Source of the DNA: Mactra quadrangularis
Lineage: Eukaryota > Mollusca > Bivalvia > Venerida > Mactridae
Assembly: GCA_025267735.1 (NCBI GenBank)
Contig: CM046294.1
Location: forward strand, 47,298,070 to 47,362,069
DNA length: 64,000 nt
Reading direction: 5' to 3'
Made by a program: the position numbers and the translations under genes. Under the pieces are notes generated by a model, which did not search any database, was not told where the DNA came from, and was given only the letters and a program-made list of their open reading frames with translations. Below are positions 10,860 through 22,998 of the stretch, in pieces; within the stretch, counting starts at the first letter, position 1; each line of letters starts with the position of its first letter.

Positions 10860-11480
10860 TGGTGGACACACGGGTTCTCGCACCTCTAAGGACTCAATGA
10901 ACCATTTCTAAATAATGCAACAATACTTTCAGAAAAATACATTAAAAACGAACCTTTTAATCTATATTCCATTTGTTTATCATATACTTGCTGATATTTT
11001 ATATTTAAAACAAATCCAAATTCTTCCAAAAAAAACACGACCATTTTCTGAAAACTGTCATGGCGGCTAAAAATAGATGACCTAATTTCGCACTTCTACC
11101 GTATTTGGCTCTTTGTGACGTCATAATTAGCTGCCACATGACTGTCACGTGACTTTATGAGCAAGGGCTACCTGCCATGTGCTTTTTTTTATAACATACT
11201 TTTAAACAATATTTAATGGATTGTACTGACAGAGCAGAAAAAGGTAATAAGGATTTACTGAAAAATATTCACCATCACAAAATTTTCATTCTAAAAACCT
11301 GTTTCTTGCGCATTATTCTCGTTTGACAGTTGTAGTTGCGTTGATTGTTTACTTGACATTGTGCACACGAATTGATGACGTCATACGCAATAAAATAGCA
11401 AAGTAAAAAACTTTTTTATGAAAGGACCGAAATCAGGTGAGGAACGAGATCAGGTGTTTGTACGATATCATATAATTTGT
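10860..11480. other. Non-coding stretch, nothing recognised
   Basis: No ORF of interest and no clear repeat structure. It separates the LINE remnant from the GATCC-ended MITE. Confidence 0.4.
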
Positions 11481-11487
11481 GAGCAGG

Positions 11488-11765
11488 GGCAGATCCAAGA
11501 TTTCTTTCAAAGGGGGTCCGAACTTTTCAAGGGGGGTCCGAACCTCGAACCACAATTAACCACATTACACATTTTGCAGAAAAAATGAAACATATTGATA
11601 ATGAAATCTACATAACCATTAAATCTATGTTAAGCACGGAGAAAAATTGCTTCATGCTTCTAAAAATGACTTATAGTCAAGAAATACACGAATGGACAGG
11701 TAAATTTTCCAAATTCAAGGGGGAGGGGGTCCGGACACCTCCCCCCCCCCGCATGGTGAGGGGAA
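11488..11765 (+). mobile_element. MITE-like element with GGGGGTCCG boxes, copy 1
   Basis: The left end carries GGCAGATCCAAG, then two GGGGGTCCGAAC boxes, an AT-rich core with GTTAAGCACGGAGAAAA, and a right-hand GGGGGTCCGGAC box. The core matches the reverse complement of 16222-16502. The 62-codon frame inside (11585-11773) is a product of the repeat and not a gene. The right terminus is degraded. Confidence 0.7.
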
Positions 11766-11827
11766 GCCATTAAATTCGTAGAGCAATTTTTCTAAAACCC
11801 AAATCAGTTCACACCAACACATGCTTA

Positions 11828-14664
11828 TACCCAGCCAGCAAGCTAACATCGGGCCTACATAGGCTAAAAGGCGGAATATCGGAAAATCTGTCGATCTTCA
11901 GCCGATGTAGGCCCTCTGTAGGCGAAGAGGCGGTCAAATGATGGAAATGGTTATAACAATTCCGACTTTTAGCCGACGTCTAGCCGACTCAATTATTATC
12001 CAAAGTAAACAACAAATTTTTGTTATGGAAAGTGCAATCATCATAATATAGGTCAGAGAAGGTTTGTAATTGTATTTTGATCGACAGGTTCAACTTTTCG
12101 TCGCAGCGTTTGCCGATCTTTAGCCGACGTTGGCCCGAGCGCGGTGTCATATCGGAATTTCCACTAAATTGCCGATATTGAGCCGATTTACGGCCGATGT
12201 TATTTCTGAATGAATCGAAAACTTCTAAAAGGTGAAAAGGTTTTGTGTATAATTCAGATATAAAACATTGTTCTTATTAAAAAAATATTCCATTCCAAAT
12301 CTGACTGATAAGACTGATATGATATTCATTTTTAATTAATTCTAAACATTATTCACTTCATTCTCTGCGGACCAGTCCCGCCATTTTCAATTTGAGAAAG
12401 AAGAAACACAAGTACTGGTGAGTTGTTTTTTACATTTATATGTCCAAAATATCAACTGAATATGTAAATATAGTAAATATTTTGAATCTAAAAATATGCT
12501 TACTGTGAAAATCACAATTATACATTCATGGTTATGGTGCAGTTTTGATAAGATTGTTTATTGTCAGTTGGTCAACCGTCATATATTTAAAATTGAATTC
12601 CTGGTTTATTGTTTATTCATGCTTATTATATTATTATCTCTGCTAGGTTTTGTGTCTTAGGTATCAATTAAGGATATTTTAAAATTACTATTCCACAGTT
12701 ACGGTCCAAATTAATGACTTTGTAAGTCTTGTGAAAATAAATTCTAACGTCTAGAAGCTAATGAGTCATACAATCTATTTTAAGATCAACAGGCTTTCAA
12801 ACTCTCTGGTAGTGAAACCATTGTTATCTCCCTTGTCAGATATGTATATTAATAGAATATGAATATTGTATATCATATATATTTTTCGCATAAGAATCGG
12901 CACTTTTTCAATACAAGTGAATGAAAGTGAAACAAGATTATTGTTGATTTGAGTGTGCTTTTATCAGTAAGATCAATGACCGTAAGATGAACTCTTAAAA
13001 TACAGTGTTGATTTTATTATGAATTATAATATACCTGAATATATTTTTATCAGTGGTGTTTCTTTATATTATGTGTTTTAGGGGAAATAGAGCACATGCT
13101 AGAAGAAAAGAAATGAAAAATATTTTCTGACGAGATATGTTATGAGTACTCATGGTGTGGGAGGAGAGAAAACTATTTTTGCAGCACTAAGTAAGTTGCC
13201 ATAAAAATAATCAAATACAATACCAATGGTTTGGGATTTTTCTAACTGTATATTTGACGGGCTAATATCTGCTATGTTATCTAATTAGAACCCAACGGAT
13301 CATCTTGTACCCAAACGGGTATAAATACTGGGTAGATAGCAAAAACAACTTGAGGAAGTACATTAATTATTATTATTATTACAGAAAAATATATTCATTT
13401 GAAGCTAAACATGAATAAATAAACTTTTTATAGGTTTTTTTTTTCGTATAGATACAAGGTTGCAATTCGATAAACTTCCTGTTGAGATCTGCTAAAACAA
13501 GAAAATCGGTTTTAAAATCATTTTTCTTCAAAACTTTTGTAAAAAAACTTGTTCATTTAACGTGTTTTATTTCATTCATTTATACAACATTAAATGAGAA
13601 GGTGGACTGACCTCTGTGATATATGCCATACAATGTGTTGCTGTGGTGTTAAACCCAACAAAACAAAAACAAATTATTTATAATTCTTTTTGAAATTGTA
13701 TGTATTCCAGAAACTACTCATAGAACCTGAATGATGAGATTTGAGAAATTGAAATGGAAGTCAAAGAGTGGTTCCAGACAGCATCAGATATAGGTAGAGC
13801 TTAAACCGAAAGAGAATGTAGCATACAAAAGTACACCCAAGTACAAATTAAGAACTGTCTGAATTTACCATGAGGCAATTTAAATATTAGAATGTGGATA
13901 TATTGGAACATTTTAAACGTTTATTCTGTTTAAACTGTGGTGCCGGTCACACCATCGTGATTTTATGCCACAACAAATATATTACCTCTAATTTTGTATA
14001 TAATTTACATTCTTTTACAATGCTGACACATCATTAGACTCGGTTTGGACGTTTTCTTTATGCACTAGTGACATGGTATGCTTAATGTATAATATTATTA
14101 TCGTGTACGTACATTGTATTGAGAATAACAACTAATAAAAAATTATAATTTAGAATTATTTTTGTCACTTAAATTTTTTTACGACAGTGTGTTTAGCTGG
14201 TCGCAATTTGGCTGAATGATGAAATGGATTTTTGTCACTATTATACATCTTTTTGTTAATTATGACGAGATACATTTTATTTCCAGAAGAATTTTTTTTG
14301 AATGATGATTTTAAAATGAACTTTATACTGAAGCTATTTATCGGCTTTAAGTCGGCGATTAGTCGGCAGACTGATAAAATGATATCTTTTGTTATAATTA
14401 TCGACTTGATATGTCATAATGGCACTAAACCATGAAGATTAACTGCAAATATAACATATTACAAAGCTAAAATGCATTTTGGGAAAAAACATTAGATCGG
14501 CTTAAAGTCGGTACCATGTTGGCTGGAAATCGGCTAAACTACATCGGCCCGATCAAATGCCGAGTTGCACTTTCTAGATAGGGCCGATGTAAATGCCGAT
14601 GTCGGCCCGACTTGGGTTTTCAGATAGGGCCGCTATTGGGCCGATGTAAATTGCTGGCTGGGTA
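11828..14664. mobile_element. 2.84-kb TIR transposon with no coding capacity
   Basis: Perfect 14-bp inverted ends, TACCCAGCCAGCAA at 11828-11841 and its complement at 14651-14664. The outer TA may be the target duplication. Both subterminal zones (about 11845-12210 and 14340-14640) are dense with GCCGAT, GCCGAC and TCGGC motifs in both orientations, as expected of multiple transposase-binding sites. The 2 kb in between has no transposase-like ORF, and a SINE 3' end sits inside at 13.6 kb. It is therefore a non-autonomous or dead element. I cannot assign a superfamily. Confidence 0.75.
13593..13675 (+). mobile_element. SINE 3'-end fragment inside the TIR transposon
   Basis: AATGTGTTGCTGTGGTGTT followed by AAACCCAACAAAAC matches the 3' end of the full-length SINE at 46.4 kb. 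Only the last ~80 bp are present, so the copy is 5'-truncated. Confidence 0.8.
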
Positions 14665-15540
14665 ATTGCATGTGCGCCCAGGAACTTTCACACTGACCAT
14701 GTTCATCTCCAATTGGAAACGATGCCAAATCCAACATAAAAACATATTTTTCCTCCAAATCCACATACTGATAGAAAGTTTATGATCTTAATGTTTGATT
14801 GTTGACAAAATTTACTGAAATTATTCAATCATGAGGGAGGATGGTTCAGATTTTCATTTTTTTCTAATTTCTCCCAAATTTGCACGTCGGCCATGATGGA
14901 TGATTTGTTGCCGTGATTTTTCAGATTCGCATTTTCGGTTATGCAGCAAGTCAGACAATAAAATAATCAACGTATCTACGAATTTTACAGGTTTTGGTGA
15001 CATTATCAGCATGTTTATATATCATAAATCACAACAATTATCGATAAATCTTAAAACAACTTACCCGAAAATAAATTCCGTCTCCATCCATCTGTCCCAA
15101 CATGGAAAGTAAGACTATTTATATCAGCCAATCAGGTTGCTTCACGTGACCAGCTATGTCACCATAGGCACAGGGCGCATCTAATCAACACTCATACCAC
15201 AATTTAATATATGAAGTTTAAATGAAGCATAATGGAATCACAATAATTGCGATATTTGTTGGCCTGATCATTTTTCATGACCAGAGATACTCGAGTGGTA
15301 GCCGTATGTTTCAAAGTACGTTAATTTGAACTACTTGGATCTTACATGTGATCATTTGTTAAATACTATTTCTGGACCCTGTGGAACAAACTACCCGCAG
15401 CGGTTATCTCCCTTTATCAAATCATTAACCCGTGGTAATTTTAGGAAACAAATGTCTCATAAGATCTACACTATGTAACATTGTTTAATATTAAATGTGA
15501 AGTTGAACTAGAGAAGTACCTATATCTCCGGTTGAATCAT
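14665..15540. other. Non-coding stretch, nothing recognised
   Basis: No supported gene. The 70-codon frame at 14900-15112 has no recognisable features. Confidence 0.4.
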
Positions 15541-16038
15541 AGGCGGATCCAAGGGGGGCGGGCCCGGCGTACGCCCCCTCCCTAAAATTGCCAAAGCAAA
15601 GGGGTTTTTTTCAGTCATAAATATGATAATTATAGGAAAATACATAAATTATATATTATATTTGTCAAAAAATCGCACGCTACACATGCAATAAGTTACG
15701 AGGCTGGAAGTCCAGACATAGTCCCTACAACACAGCATATAATTTAAAACTATTCCTTCTCATTATTTTGAGAATGATCCAACGGCTGTTGGAAAATTAT
15801 AAATGACATATAATCAAGATGCTTTATATATTGTATACCCTGAGAAAGGAAAGATGAGGCTCTCGAAATGTGCCTGAATTCCTTAGAAATAACCAAAACT
15901 CAGGAACTTTGGGAGCCGCCGGTCACCTAGGCTCCTGATCAGGGCTTTGCCCGGGCCCTTCGGCCTCGTGTGGCCCCTTGAATCCTATTAAGCATGTTAA
16001 TTTTACGCCCCTTCCTACTGAAAATCTTGGATCCGCCT
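15541..16038. mobile_element. 498-bp MITE with 13-bp perfect TIRs
   Basis: AGGCGGATCCAAG at 15541-15553 is exactly complementary to CTTGGATCCGCCT at 16026-16038. Just inside, TACGCCCC(C/T)TCC boxes occur in the same orientation near both ends. No ORF is seen and no clear target duplication was found. The end resembles that of the GATCC-ended element copies at 11.5 and 16.2 kb, so they may share a transposase. Confidence 0.75.
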
Positions 16039-16221
16039 TTGTGAACATCGGCTGTAACTTTTAATGTAAGTTTTATAAGTAAATGAACGATCGAACCCAA
16101 CAGCTGTAGTATTGAAGTTAGATCCCTTAGTTCATGAATATGGCAACTTCGTAAGAAATTTAATGATTTTAAAAGTAATATTTATCAAAAGTGATGTACA
16201 TGTACATGATTGCCAATACAT

Positions 16222-16502
16222 AGCCGGATCTAGCTGGGAGTGGGTCAGGGGGAGGGTCCGACCCCCTAGAATTTCCAAAATGCACTTGTCCATAAGTGTA
16301 TTACTTGACTGTAAGTCATTCTTAATTTTTTTAAGTAGCATGTAGAAAATTTTCTCGGTGCTTAACAAAATTTAATGGTAATTTAGTTTTAATTATTTAT
16401 ATGTAGCGTTATTCTGCAAACAATGTATATTGTGGTTGCCGTTCGAAAGTTTGGACCCCCCCTTCCTCCCTAGAAAAAGTTCGGACCCCGCCCAAGGATT
16501 TT
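16222..16502 (-). mobile_element. MITE-like element with GGGGGTCCG boxes, copy 2
   Basis: The reverse complement aligns with 11488-11765, including GTTAAGCACCGAGAAAA, the ACTTACAGTCAAG stretch and the flanking GGGGTCCG boxes. It keeps the other end, CAGCTAGATCCGGC, which copy 1 has lost. Frames on both strands here (16112-16368) are shadows. Confidence 0.7.
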
Positions 16503-17102
16503 ATTTAACTTTTGATTTTCATCAAATTTCATTGTCTTCCCTATTATTTTTGCCCATACGGATAACAAGCGGTATAGATAGATAGTGAAAACAACTTGTT
16601 AAATTAATATCATACGTTATTTCAAACAAAACTTTATATTTTATGAATCCATATTATAAAATACGTTAAATGAGCAAGTTTTGGTACAAAATTCCGAAAA
16701 ATATACGGACTTTGTAGCCAAATTTCCCGTTTAAGTGGATCACAATGGGAAGTCGATTGAATTGCTACCTTGAAGTTCTTTACGAAAACAACCTATAATA
16801 TGTTTATTTATTCAAGTTTAGCATGGTAAAAATCTTTTCCGTAATAGATAAAATAATTGAATGCATTTTTTCTAATTAACTAATTTGCAATAAATGAAAA
16901 TCATGATGATATTACTGTTTTCCTTCACGAAAACAACTATTATAGCTAACTGTTTAGCTTATGCACGAAAACAACTTAACAAACTGTGCAATTGAAATAA
17001 TCTGTGTTTAAATTTTGTTCTTTTTAATCTTACATCATTTCGTAAGACGAAGTTTAATTGGTGAGTACAAATAATAATAGGAAAAATAATGATTTCATCC
17101 AT

Positions 17103-17836
17103 CATAACAAAACAACTTTGTCTACGAAAACAACCATCAGTCAGTCTCACGAAAACAACTTTTACACGAAAACAACCATCAGTCAATCTCAAGAAAACAA
17201 CTTTTATACAAAAACAACAATCAGTCAATCTCACGAAAACAACTTTTATACAAAAGCAACAATCAGTCAATCTCACGAAAACAACTTTTATACCAAAGCA
17301 ACAATCAGTCAATCTCACGAAAACAACTTTTATACAAAAGCAACAATCAGTCGGTCTCACCAGAGACATAGATTCCCTGGTCTCACGAAAACAACTTTTA
17401 CACGAAAACAACCATCAGTAAATCTCACGAAAACAACTTTTATACAAAACCAACAATCAGTCGGTCTCACGAAAACAACTTTTACACGAAAACAACCATC
17501 AGTCAATCTCACGAAAACAACTTTTATACAAAAGCAACAATCAGTCAATCTCACGAAAACAACTTTTATACAAAAGCAACAATCAGTCAATCTCACGAAA
17601 ACAACTTTTATTCGAAAGCAACAATCGGTCAATCTCACAAAAACAACTTTTTCTATGATAACAACTATCAGTCAGTCTACGGAAACAACTTTTATACGAA
17701 AACAACGATCATTCAATCTCACGAAAACAACTTTTACACGAAAGCAACAATAATTAAGTCAATCTCACGAAAACAACTTTTCCTAATAAAGCAACAATCA
17801 GTCAATCTCACGAAAACAACTTTTATACGAAAGCAA
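17103..17836. repeat. 42-bp minisatellite, about 17 units
   Basis: The core of the unit is CAGTCAATCTCACGAAAACA plus an ACTTTTATACAAAAGC tail; spacing is 42 bp. Because 42 is a multiple of three, several frames stay open on both strands (for example 17058-17753 plus and 16959-17411 minus). These frames have no start context, no non-repeat domain, and translate equally well in alternative frames, so I do not call a protein. Single CGAAAACAAC motifs occur outside the array at 16790, 16927 and 16967. Confidence 0.9.
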
Positions 17837-17837
17837 C

Positions 17838-17880
17838 TGTACTGTACTGTACTGTAATGTACTGTAATGTACTGTACTGC
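17838..17880. repeat. (TACTG)n microsatellite
   Basis: TACTG pentamers with occasional TAATG variants directly follow the 42-bp array, then decay into TCTG-rich sequence. Confidence 0.85.
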
Positions 17881-17889
17881 ATGTCTGTT

Positions 17890-18980
17890 CTGTTCTGGTC
17901 TGATCTGCTCGTTCTTTTCTAGTCTGTATCTAGATAAGTCATGTTGGTACTATATTCTAATTCTGTATGATTGGCTAGAAGGATAAAAAGGTTAGACAGG
18001 ACGAAGCTTCAAGATGGAAACAAAACAAGACATATGAGCACGTGACCCTCAGAATGTAAACCAAACTCTTGTTTTCGTCAAACCCTTTCAAGCAGCCAAA
18101 GTGTAGGAAATGTTGCAGTGGTTCATATCGATAACTCATTTCGTTGTCCGAATATGCCCAAATTAGCTCTTCAGTGGTAATCAATGTGTACTCTGAATCA
18201 ACCGTACTTATTACTTTCATACATGATATGATCTTGTTTACCCGCTCAATTGAAAATATTATGCGGCGGAACGGAACTAACGATATATACTCAAAGGACC
18301 AATTATATATAAAGATTTTCGGGGGGGGGAGTGTTTGTAGTCAATTATGCATCATTTGATGTCATTTAAGTATTGAAATAGAAAAGGAAATCGGCCAAAA
18401 ACGCATTATTTTTCACCTCATTAGTTGTTGTTGTAGGTCACGTGACTATAGACCCAGGAAAACAGATGGAACAATATCTGATTATAATGCCTCGATCTTT
18501 TTATGACACATGCTATTTTCATACTTGTTTGAATACATTTGATAATCCTAATAGAAAATCTCATGAAAGATCAAATTTGAAATAGAAAGAAAGTTACTCT
18601 TACAAAATGAAAGGACTGGGCAAGGTTTCTATTCTGTATGACATTGCTCTGAACATTACATCATCTATGGCCTGATCTTAGAACTGTGCCAAGCATGGGT
18701 CCTGACATCATGGACGATTGTGATATATGTACAGCTCGTCTTTGAGTATATGCTTTTAACTTTTGTTTGTTTTCAGATACATTCAGGAAATCATTTAAAG
18801 TTGCTATACGATCATGTTTCTAAAGATGTTACTTTGTAAGTAACCAATCAAAGACGCCTAGACTATGTATTTTACATATATATATCTATGATCTAACTTT
18901 CTCATCCATAAGTGCTAGACGAACAATACATATTTTATGATAAATAACCAATTAGATTATATATCAAACTATCATAATAT
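17890..18980. other. Non-coding stretch upstream of the TRIM-like gene
   Basis: No supported gene. The promoter of the TRIM-like gene should lie in or just after this stretch, but I see no convincing TATA/initiator pair. A G-run occurs at 18320. Confidence 0.4.
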
Positions 18981-18983
18981 AGT

Positions 18984-19031
18984 TTACGGGTTGAGTTGGC
19001 CACGGATTGACTTGTACCGTACCCTTTGTGT
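18984..19031 (-). repeat. Copy of the CGGGTTGAGTTG transposon end
   Basis: TTACGGGTTGAGTTGGCC continues to CTTGTACCGTACCC. Its reverse complement aligns with 19640-19690, so the same terminal repeat lies in opposite orientation on the two sides of exon 1 of the TRIM-like gene. A further fragment, CGGGACAACTCAACCC, is at 51081. Confidence 0.65.
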
Positions 19032-19155
19032 ATTCGTCTGTGTTTTAGTGCATTAGGGAATTTCCAGATTTTCGGGTGGGGGAAGTCCCGGGATTTTTTG
19101 GTGAAAACGAAACTATATTTTCGAAAAGGACGATCAAGATCAGACAGGAATCAAA

Positions 19156-19493
19156 ATGGCTTACAGTCAAAGTTTTCAAGAGAAAATGTCGGAAGAGAGT
19201 TATGATTTCATCTGCACTACGTGTGATGAAAATCATAACAAGACGATTGAAGCTATTCGCTATTGTGTGGAATGCAGCGGCTATTGCTGCCAAGCATGCA
19301 CTGACACACATAAGTTGTTTCCTACTTTGAAGAACCATAATCTTCTAGATGTGAGCCAGGGAGGAAGTAAAAAACCAGGACTACCAGAATTTCCCACAGA
19401 GCGTTGTGGCATACATAAAGGAGAAGTTTTAAAGTTATACTGTGAAGATCACGATGATGTTGGTTGTTCTGTTTGCATGGCAACAAATCACAA
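19156..19493 (+). CDS. TRIM-like B-box/beta-propeller protein, exon 1
   Basis: Codes residues 1-112 and two bases of codon 113, starting at the ATG of MAYSQSFQEKM. A first zinc-binding B-box-like module uses C20, C23, C37, C40, C45, C48, H52 and H61. The second, B-box2, begins with C84-x2-H87-x8-C96-x2-H99-x4-C104-x2-C107-x4-H112. The exon ends in the donor AA|GTAAGT. No RING domain precedes the B-boxes, so ubiquitin-ligase activity is not supported from what is visible; an upstream coding exon cannot be excluded. Exon 2 starts at 22999 in the matching phase. Confidence 0.85.
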
Positions 19494-19789
19494 GTAAGTT
19501 TTCTTTGATTTTTTTTATGGGAGGATTGATTAACACCGTAGCATTATGTTTTATAATTCATAAATCACGTTGTTCGGTCAACATATTCATGGTTCCTTGA
19601 CTAGCTAATGAGCGAATCTCTGTTTTCAACTGTTAAAAAGGATCCGGTACAAATCAACCCGTTGACAACTCAATCCGTGGACTACTCAACCCGAAATTGG
19701 GACAACTCAACCCGCGGACAACTCAACCTGCCGACAACTCAACCCATGGACTACTCAACCCGTATAATATGTTTTGATATTTTGATATA

Positions 19790-20790
19790 CAGTGAACTCG
19801 ACAGTTCCGGGTCATCGACAATTCCGGGTCACTTTTTTAAAATAGTACAAATGATTCCTTAATAATGCAATATTTTAATTATATGATAGTTAAGTCATGT
19901 ACATTAACCACTTAGCTACCGTTACACAAACTTTCCATGTTAAAATTTCTCTACCGGAAGTCATAGTCATGAAACACTCAACAGCGTCTTTTCCAACCAA
20001 TGCGAAAGTACGTGAACATTTCGTTCATGCGTTCGAAAAAACCAGCGATTTATATCCACAATTTAGATAAAATAAGTCCTAATTGCACATCATTTTGCTG
20101 GAAATTTATCGGAGAACACGATTTAACTCATAGATTTATTTCATCTAATTACTATTTGACAATAATACAGACAATTTGACCTGGTAAGCACGTGACAATT
20201 TCGGGTCAAAACTTAACCCGTATTATATACAATCATTTATTTTAATTAAAAAGTATTTTTCTAACATTTAAAATTGATTTTATACATTATTTTATCCCAT
20301 ATGTAAGATATTTGTCAATTAAATACAATTTTTTTTGATATTTTGAGTTTTACTTTTTACATGCAACTAATTGTATTTATGGTTCTTGTTTTTATATGCA
20401 ATAGATAATTGCAAGAGACATGATTTGATCTTTAATTTACGAGCTTTATTTTTGTTTAACTTGGAAGAAAATATGAGATAAAGTCTTTATTGACAAAAAG
20501 TCGGCTGTTTTATTGATTTTAACTCTGTTGAGACCACTCCAGATTAAAGAGACAAGCATCTGTCACGTGACCCGGAATTGGCAAGTGTGACCCGTAACTA
20601 TCGAGTTTGCAACATGCAATTTCGAAAAATGTAGGAAATTACAAGCAAATAAACACTATTTATTTATTATAGCATGGTAAGGTGGAAGAATTTGTTTATC
20701 AATTCATGCAGGTTTGAATCCCACAACTTTCGTTTTGAAGAGACACGCATTGTTTGTTTCGTTACTGACCCGGAACTGTCGAGTTCACTG
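19790..20790. mobile_element. 1.0-kb pogo/Tigger-like MITE with ~25-bp perfect TIRs
   Basis: The ends CAGTGAACTCGACAGTTCCG... are perfectly inverted over about 25 bp (19790-19814 and 20766-20790) and flanked by TA on both sides. CAGT-AACTCGA resembles pogo/Tigger ends of the Tc1/mariner superfamily. Internal CCGGGTCA boxes repeat near both ends. It is non-coding. Confidence 0.8.
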
Positions 20791-20866
20791 TATAATCTAT
20801 TTAGTTATTTATCATAAAAATTAAATATATTGCTACCAAGAATGAAATATATTTGTAAATAAAGTA

Positions 20867-21469
20867 CTGGTTGGCGACCTACAAACTCGGACGTCCTACA
20901 AATCCGAACACCCGCGTAGACGCTTTATTTTGTTGATTACTTTGATCATTTGTTGTCGATCACTCGAGCATTTGGTTTGTAACAGCCCGTACCAACAAAG
21001 TCACCACTATGTACGTATGATCGTTGAAAATACAATATTTACATTTGCGTGTCATTTGACCTGTTTTCTGTTCGCGGAGGGAAGTTACATGTAATGTATC
21101 GCGCATGGGCAATTATTTTACAGAGGCCCGGACAATTAAAAAGGGGTCAAATGTAAGAACATTTAAGTTAAGTGTTTAATCAATTGATGTTTGACAGTAA
21201 AATGTCAACTACAGTATAAAGTTCTGAAATGAATGTTGGCGGAACGTCCGGAAACATGGTACAGTTTGGTGCGAAATTAACACAATTTATTGACTCTTTG
21301 CCAGGGCCTCAAAACATGTGTTCTATTTTTAGAAAGTAGAAAACCCGATAACATTAGAGAGACCTTGAACCTAACTTCTTCCAGGTTAAAATCTAGCGTG
21401 TAGTATACACAGTTTTAAAGTTATTGTAAAAAAAGTTCTAAAAACGTCCGGTTGTAGGACGCTAACCAG
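20867..21469. mobile_element. 0.6-kb TA-flanked MITE
   Basis: CTGGTTGGCGACCTACAA at the left pairs with CTGGTTAGCGTCCTACAA (reverse complement of the right end), with TA at both flanks. A CGGACGT box follows in each arm. It is non-coding. The TA target and TIR size suggest a Tc1/mariner-type source. Confidence 0.75.
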
Positions 21470-22366
21470 TATAGGTAATGTATGGTGTTTAGAAATTGTG
21501 TAAATATTGTGTCAATTGTGTTGTACATGTATGTATTGTCTGCAAAATATGTAGTACTCATATACTTTAAGACTGAGCACATGTTTAACTGATTATTGTA
21601 CATTATTTTGTAATAAATCTTCAAAATGACTGTAAAAATTATGTGATATGTGATAAACGAAAATAGAATTGAACGTCTTTATTGTTATTACTTTAAAGCG
21701 CCAAGTTGTTTGACAAACTGATATGTTTGAAATAGCATTAGTTTAAAAGTGTTTATTGGTACATTGTAATTGTAATTGCAATTAAGCATACTTGTTGAAT
21801 TTTCTTGAAGATATAATTCTGATTGAAGTGTTCCGAATTCATTCGACTTATAACACAATAAAGGAATTTAAATTGTTGATCTACAAAGCGAAAATGTCTT
21901 AATTGACAATAGTTATTGAATAAACAAGCGCATTGTTTTTGTATATAATATTTGTCATACTATATGGCGAAATGTTATTTTTTCATCATTCTTTTCATAC
22001 TTTAATATCTTCCATTTGCGCTTAATTTTATCTTATATTTTGGATGAATAACTAATTACATATAGTACGGGTTGAGTTGTCAACGGGTTGAGTTGTCCCA
22101 GCTTACGGGTTGAGTTGTCCCGTCACCGTTTAAACCCATTTAGTTAGCACTATAGCTTAAGTTTTTCAGCGAACCCGTTTGTGTACTGTTATTGAACGGA
22201 CCTGATGAAAATTAAAATTTAAAAAAAGCGGCTAATGATGTTGTGGAAATCGGAACATAGTAAGCGCATACTTCTGTCAGTGACTATCAACTGCTTAAAC
22301 ACAATTTAAAATCAGTGGTAGGAAGGCGAATGACCATAGAAATAATATCATGACCAAGCTAATGCA

Positions 22367-22438
22367 GGAATCGAACCCAATCAACTTCGATCATGGACTT
22401 GTTTGCTACCAATAGACCTTACGGACAGGCCTTTGATG
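22367..22438 (-). mobile_element. tRNA-like SINE head
   Basis: On the minus strand TCTATTGGTAGCA (box A-like) is followed by GGGTTCGATTCC (box B) about 40 bases later. There is no acceptor-stem pairing, so it is a SINE head and not a tRNA gene. Confidence 0.5.
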
Positions 22439-22998
22439 TTAAAGAAACAACAAAAAGCTAATTTTCACCATAAAACTCAATATATACTGCAAGACCATAA
22501 TTTTGAATATTTGTAGAGTAAATAATAGGTCAGAGTGGCACATTTGATTAATATGCTCAAAAAGTCAATAATTGGCCATAACCTATTAAATTGAACTAAA
22601 CACATGTGTGTTGTTGCTCAACTTGTTCGATTCTTTCTGCTTGGTAAAATGTGTGACAATTTTGACGGGACATTTAACAAAGAATCAATTTGGTATGACC
22701 TTAGTAACAAGATGACATTTTGTTTGTTTCACAAATTAAAGTTTATGATATGTATTCTTGCGCCATTTTTCTCCTTTTTCTTAACAGGAACAAGTTGTGT
22801 TTACCAGAGGGATCAGTCTATTTCTCCTTTAACACTGGGCATTGTACTATTGTGACATCATGGAATGAATATTTTCTGAGTAGAAAAGACTTGTAAGGTT
22901 TCTTCCTTTTCATCTAAAAGTCGAATATGGTGTGCAAAAATCAAAGCTTTAAAAAACCGGGATTACCAAAATTTAAATATCTTATTTATCTATTGTAG

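Larger units (their letters stand above)
19641..22130. mobile_element. Composite inverted-repeat element with (GACAACTCAACCCG)n ends
   Basis: The left end (19641-19765) has about six degenerate copies of GACAACTCAACCCG. The right end (22067-22122) has three in inverse orientation, plus a CGGTGACGGG edge. Two smaller TIR elements lie inside (19790-20790 and 20867-21469). No ORF is present. The outer boundaries are approximate. Confidence 0.6.
19494..22998 (+). other. Intron of the TRIM-like gene, filled with nested transposons
   Basis: A GTAAGT donor and a TATCTATTGTAG acceptor bound a 3.5-kb intron. About 2.5 kb of it is the inverted-repeat composite at 19641-22130. A tRNA-like SINE head lies at 22367-22438. 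The remaining sequence (22440-22998) shows nothing recognised; the 83-codon frame at 22604 is not supported. Confidence 0.75.

Noticed and set aside
17058..17753. 231-codon frame with 14-residue repeats
   Set aside because: It is translation of the 42-bp minisatellite; alternative frames on both strands are equally open and no unique sequence flanks it.
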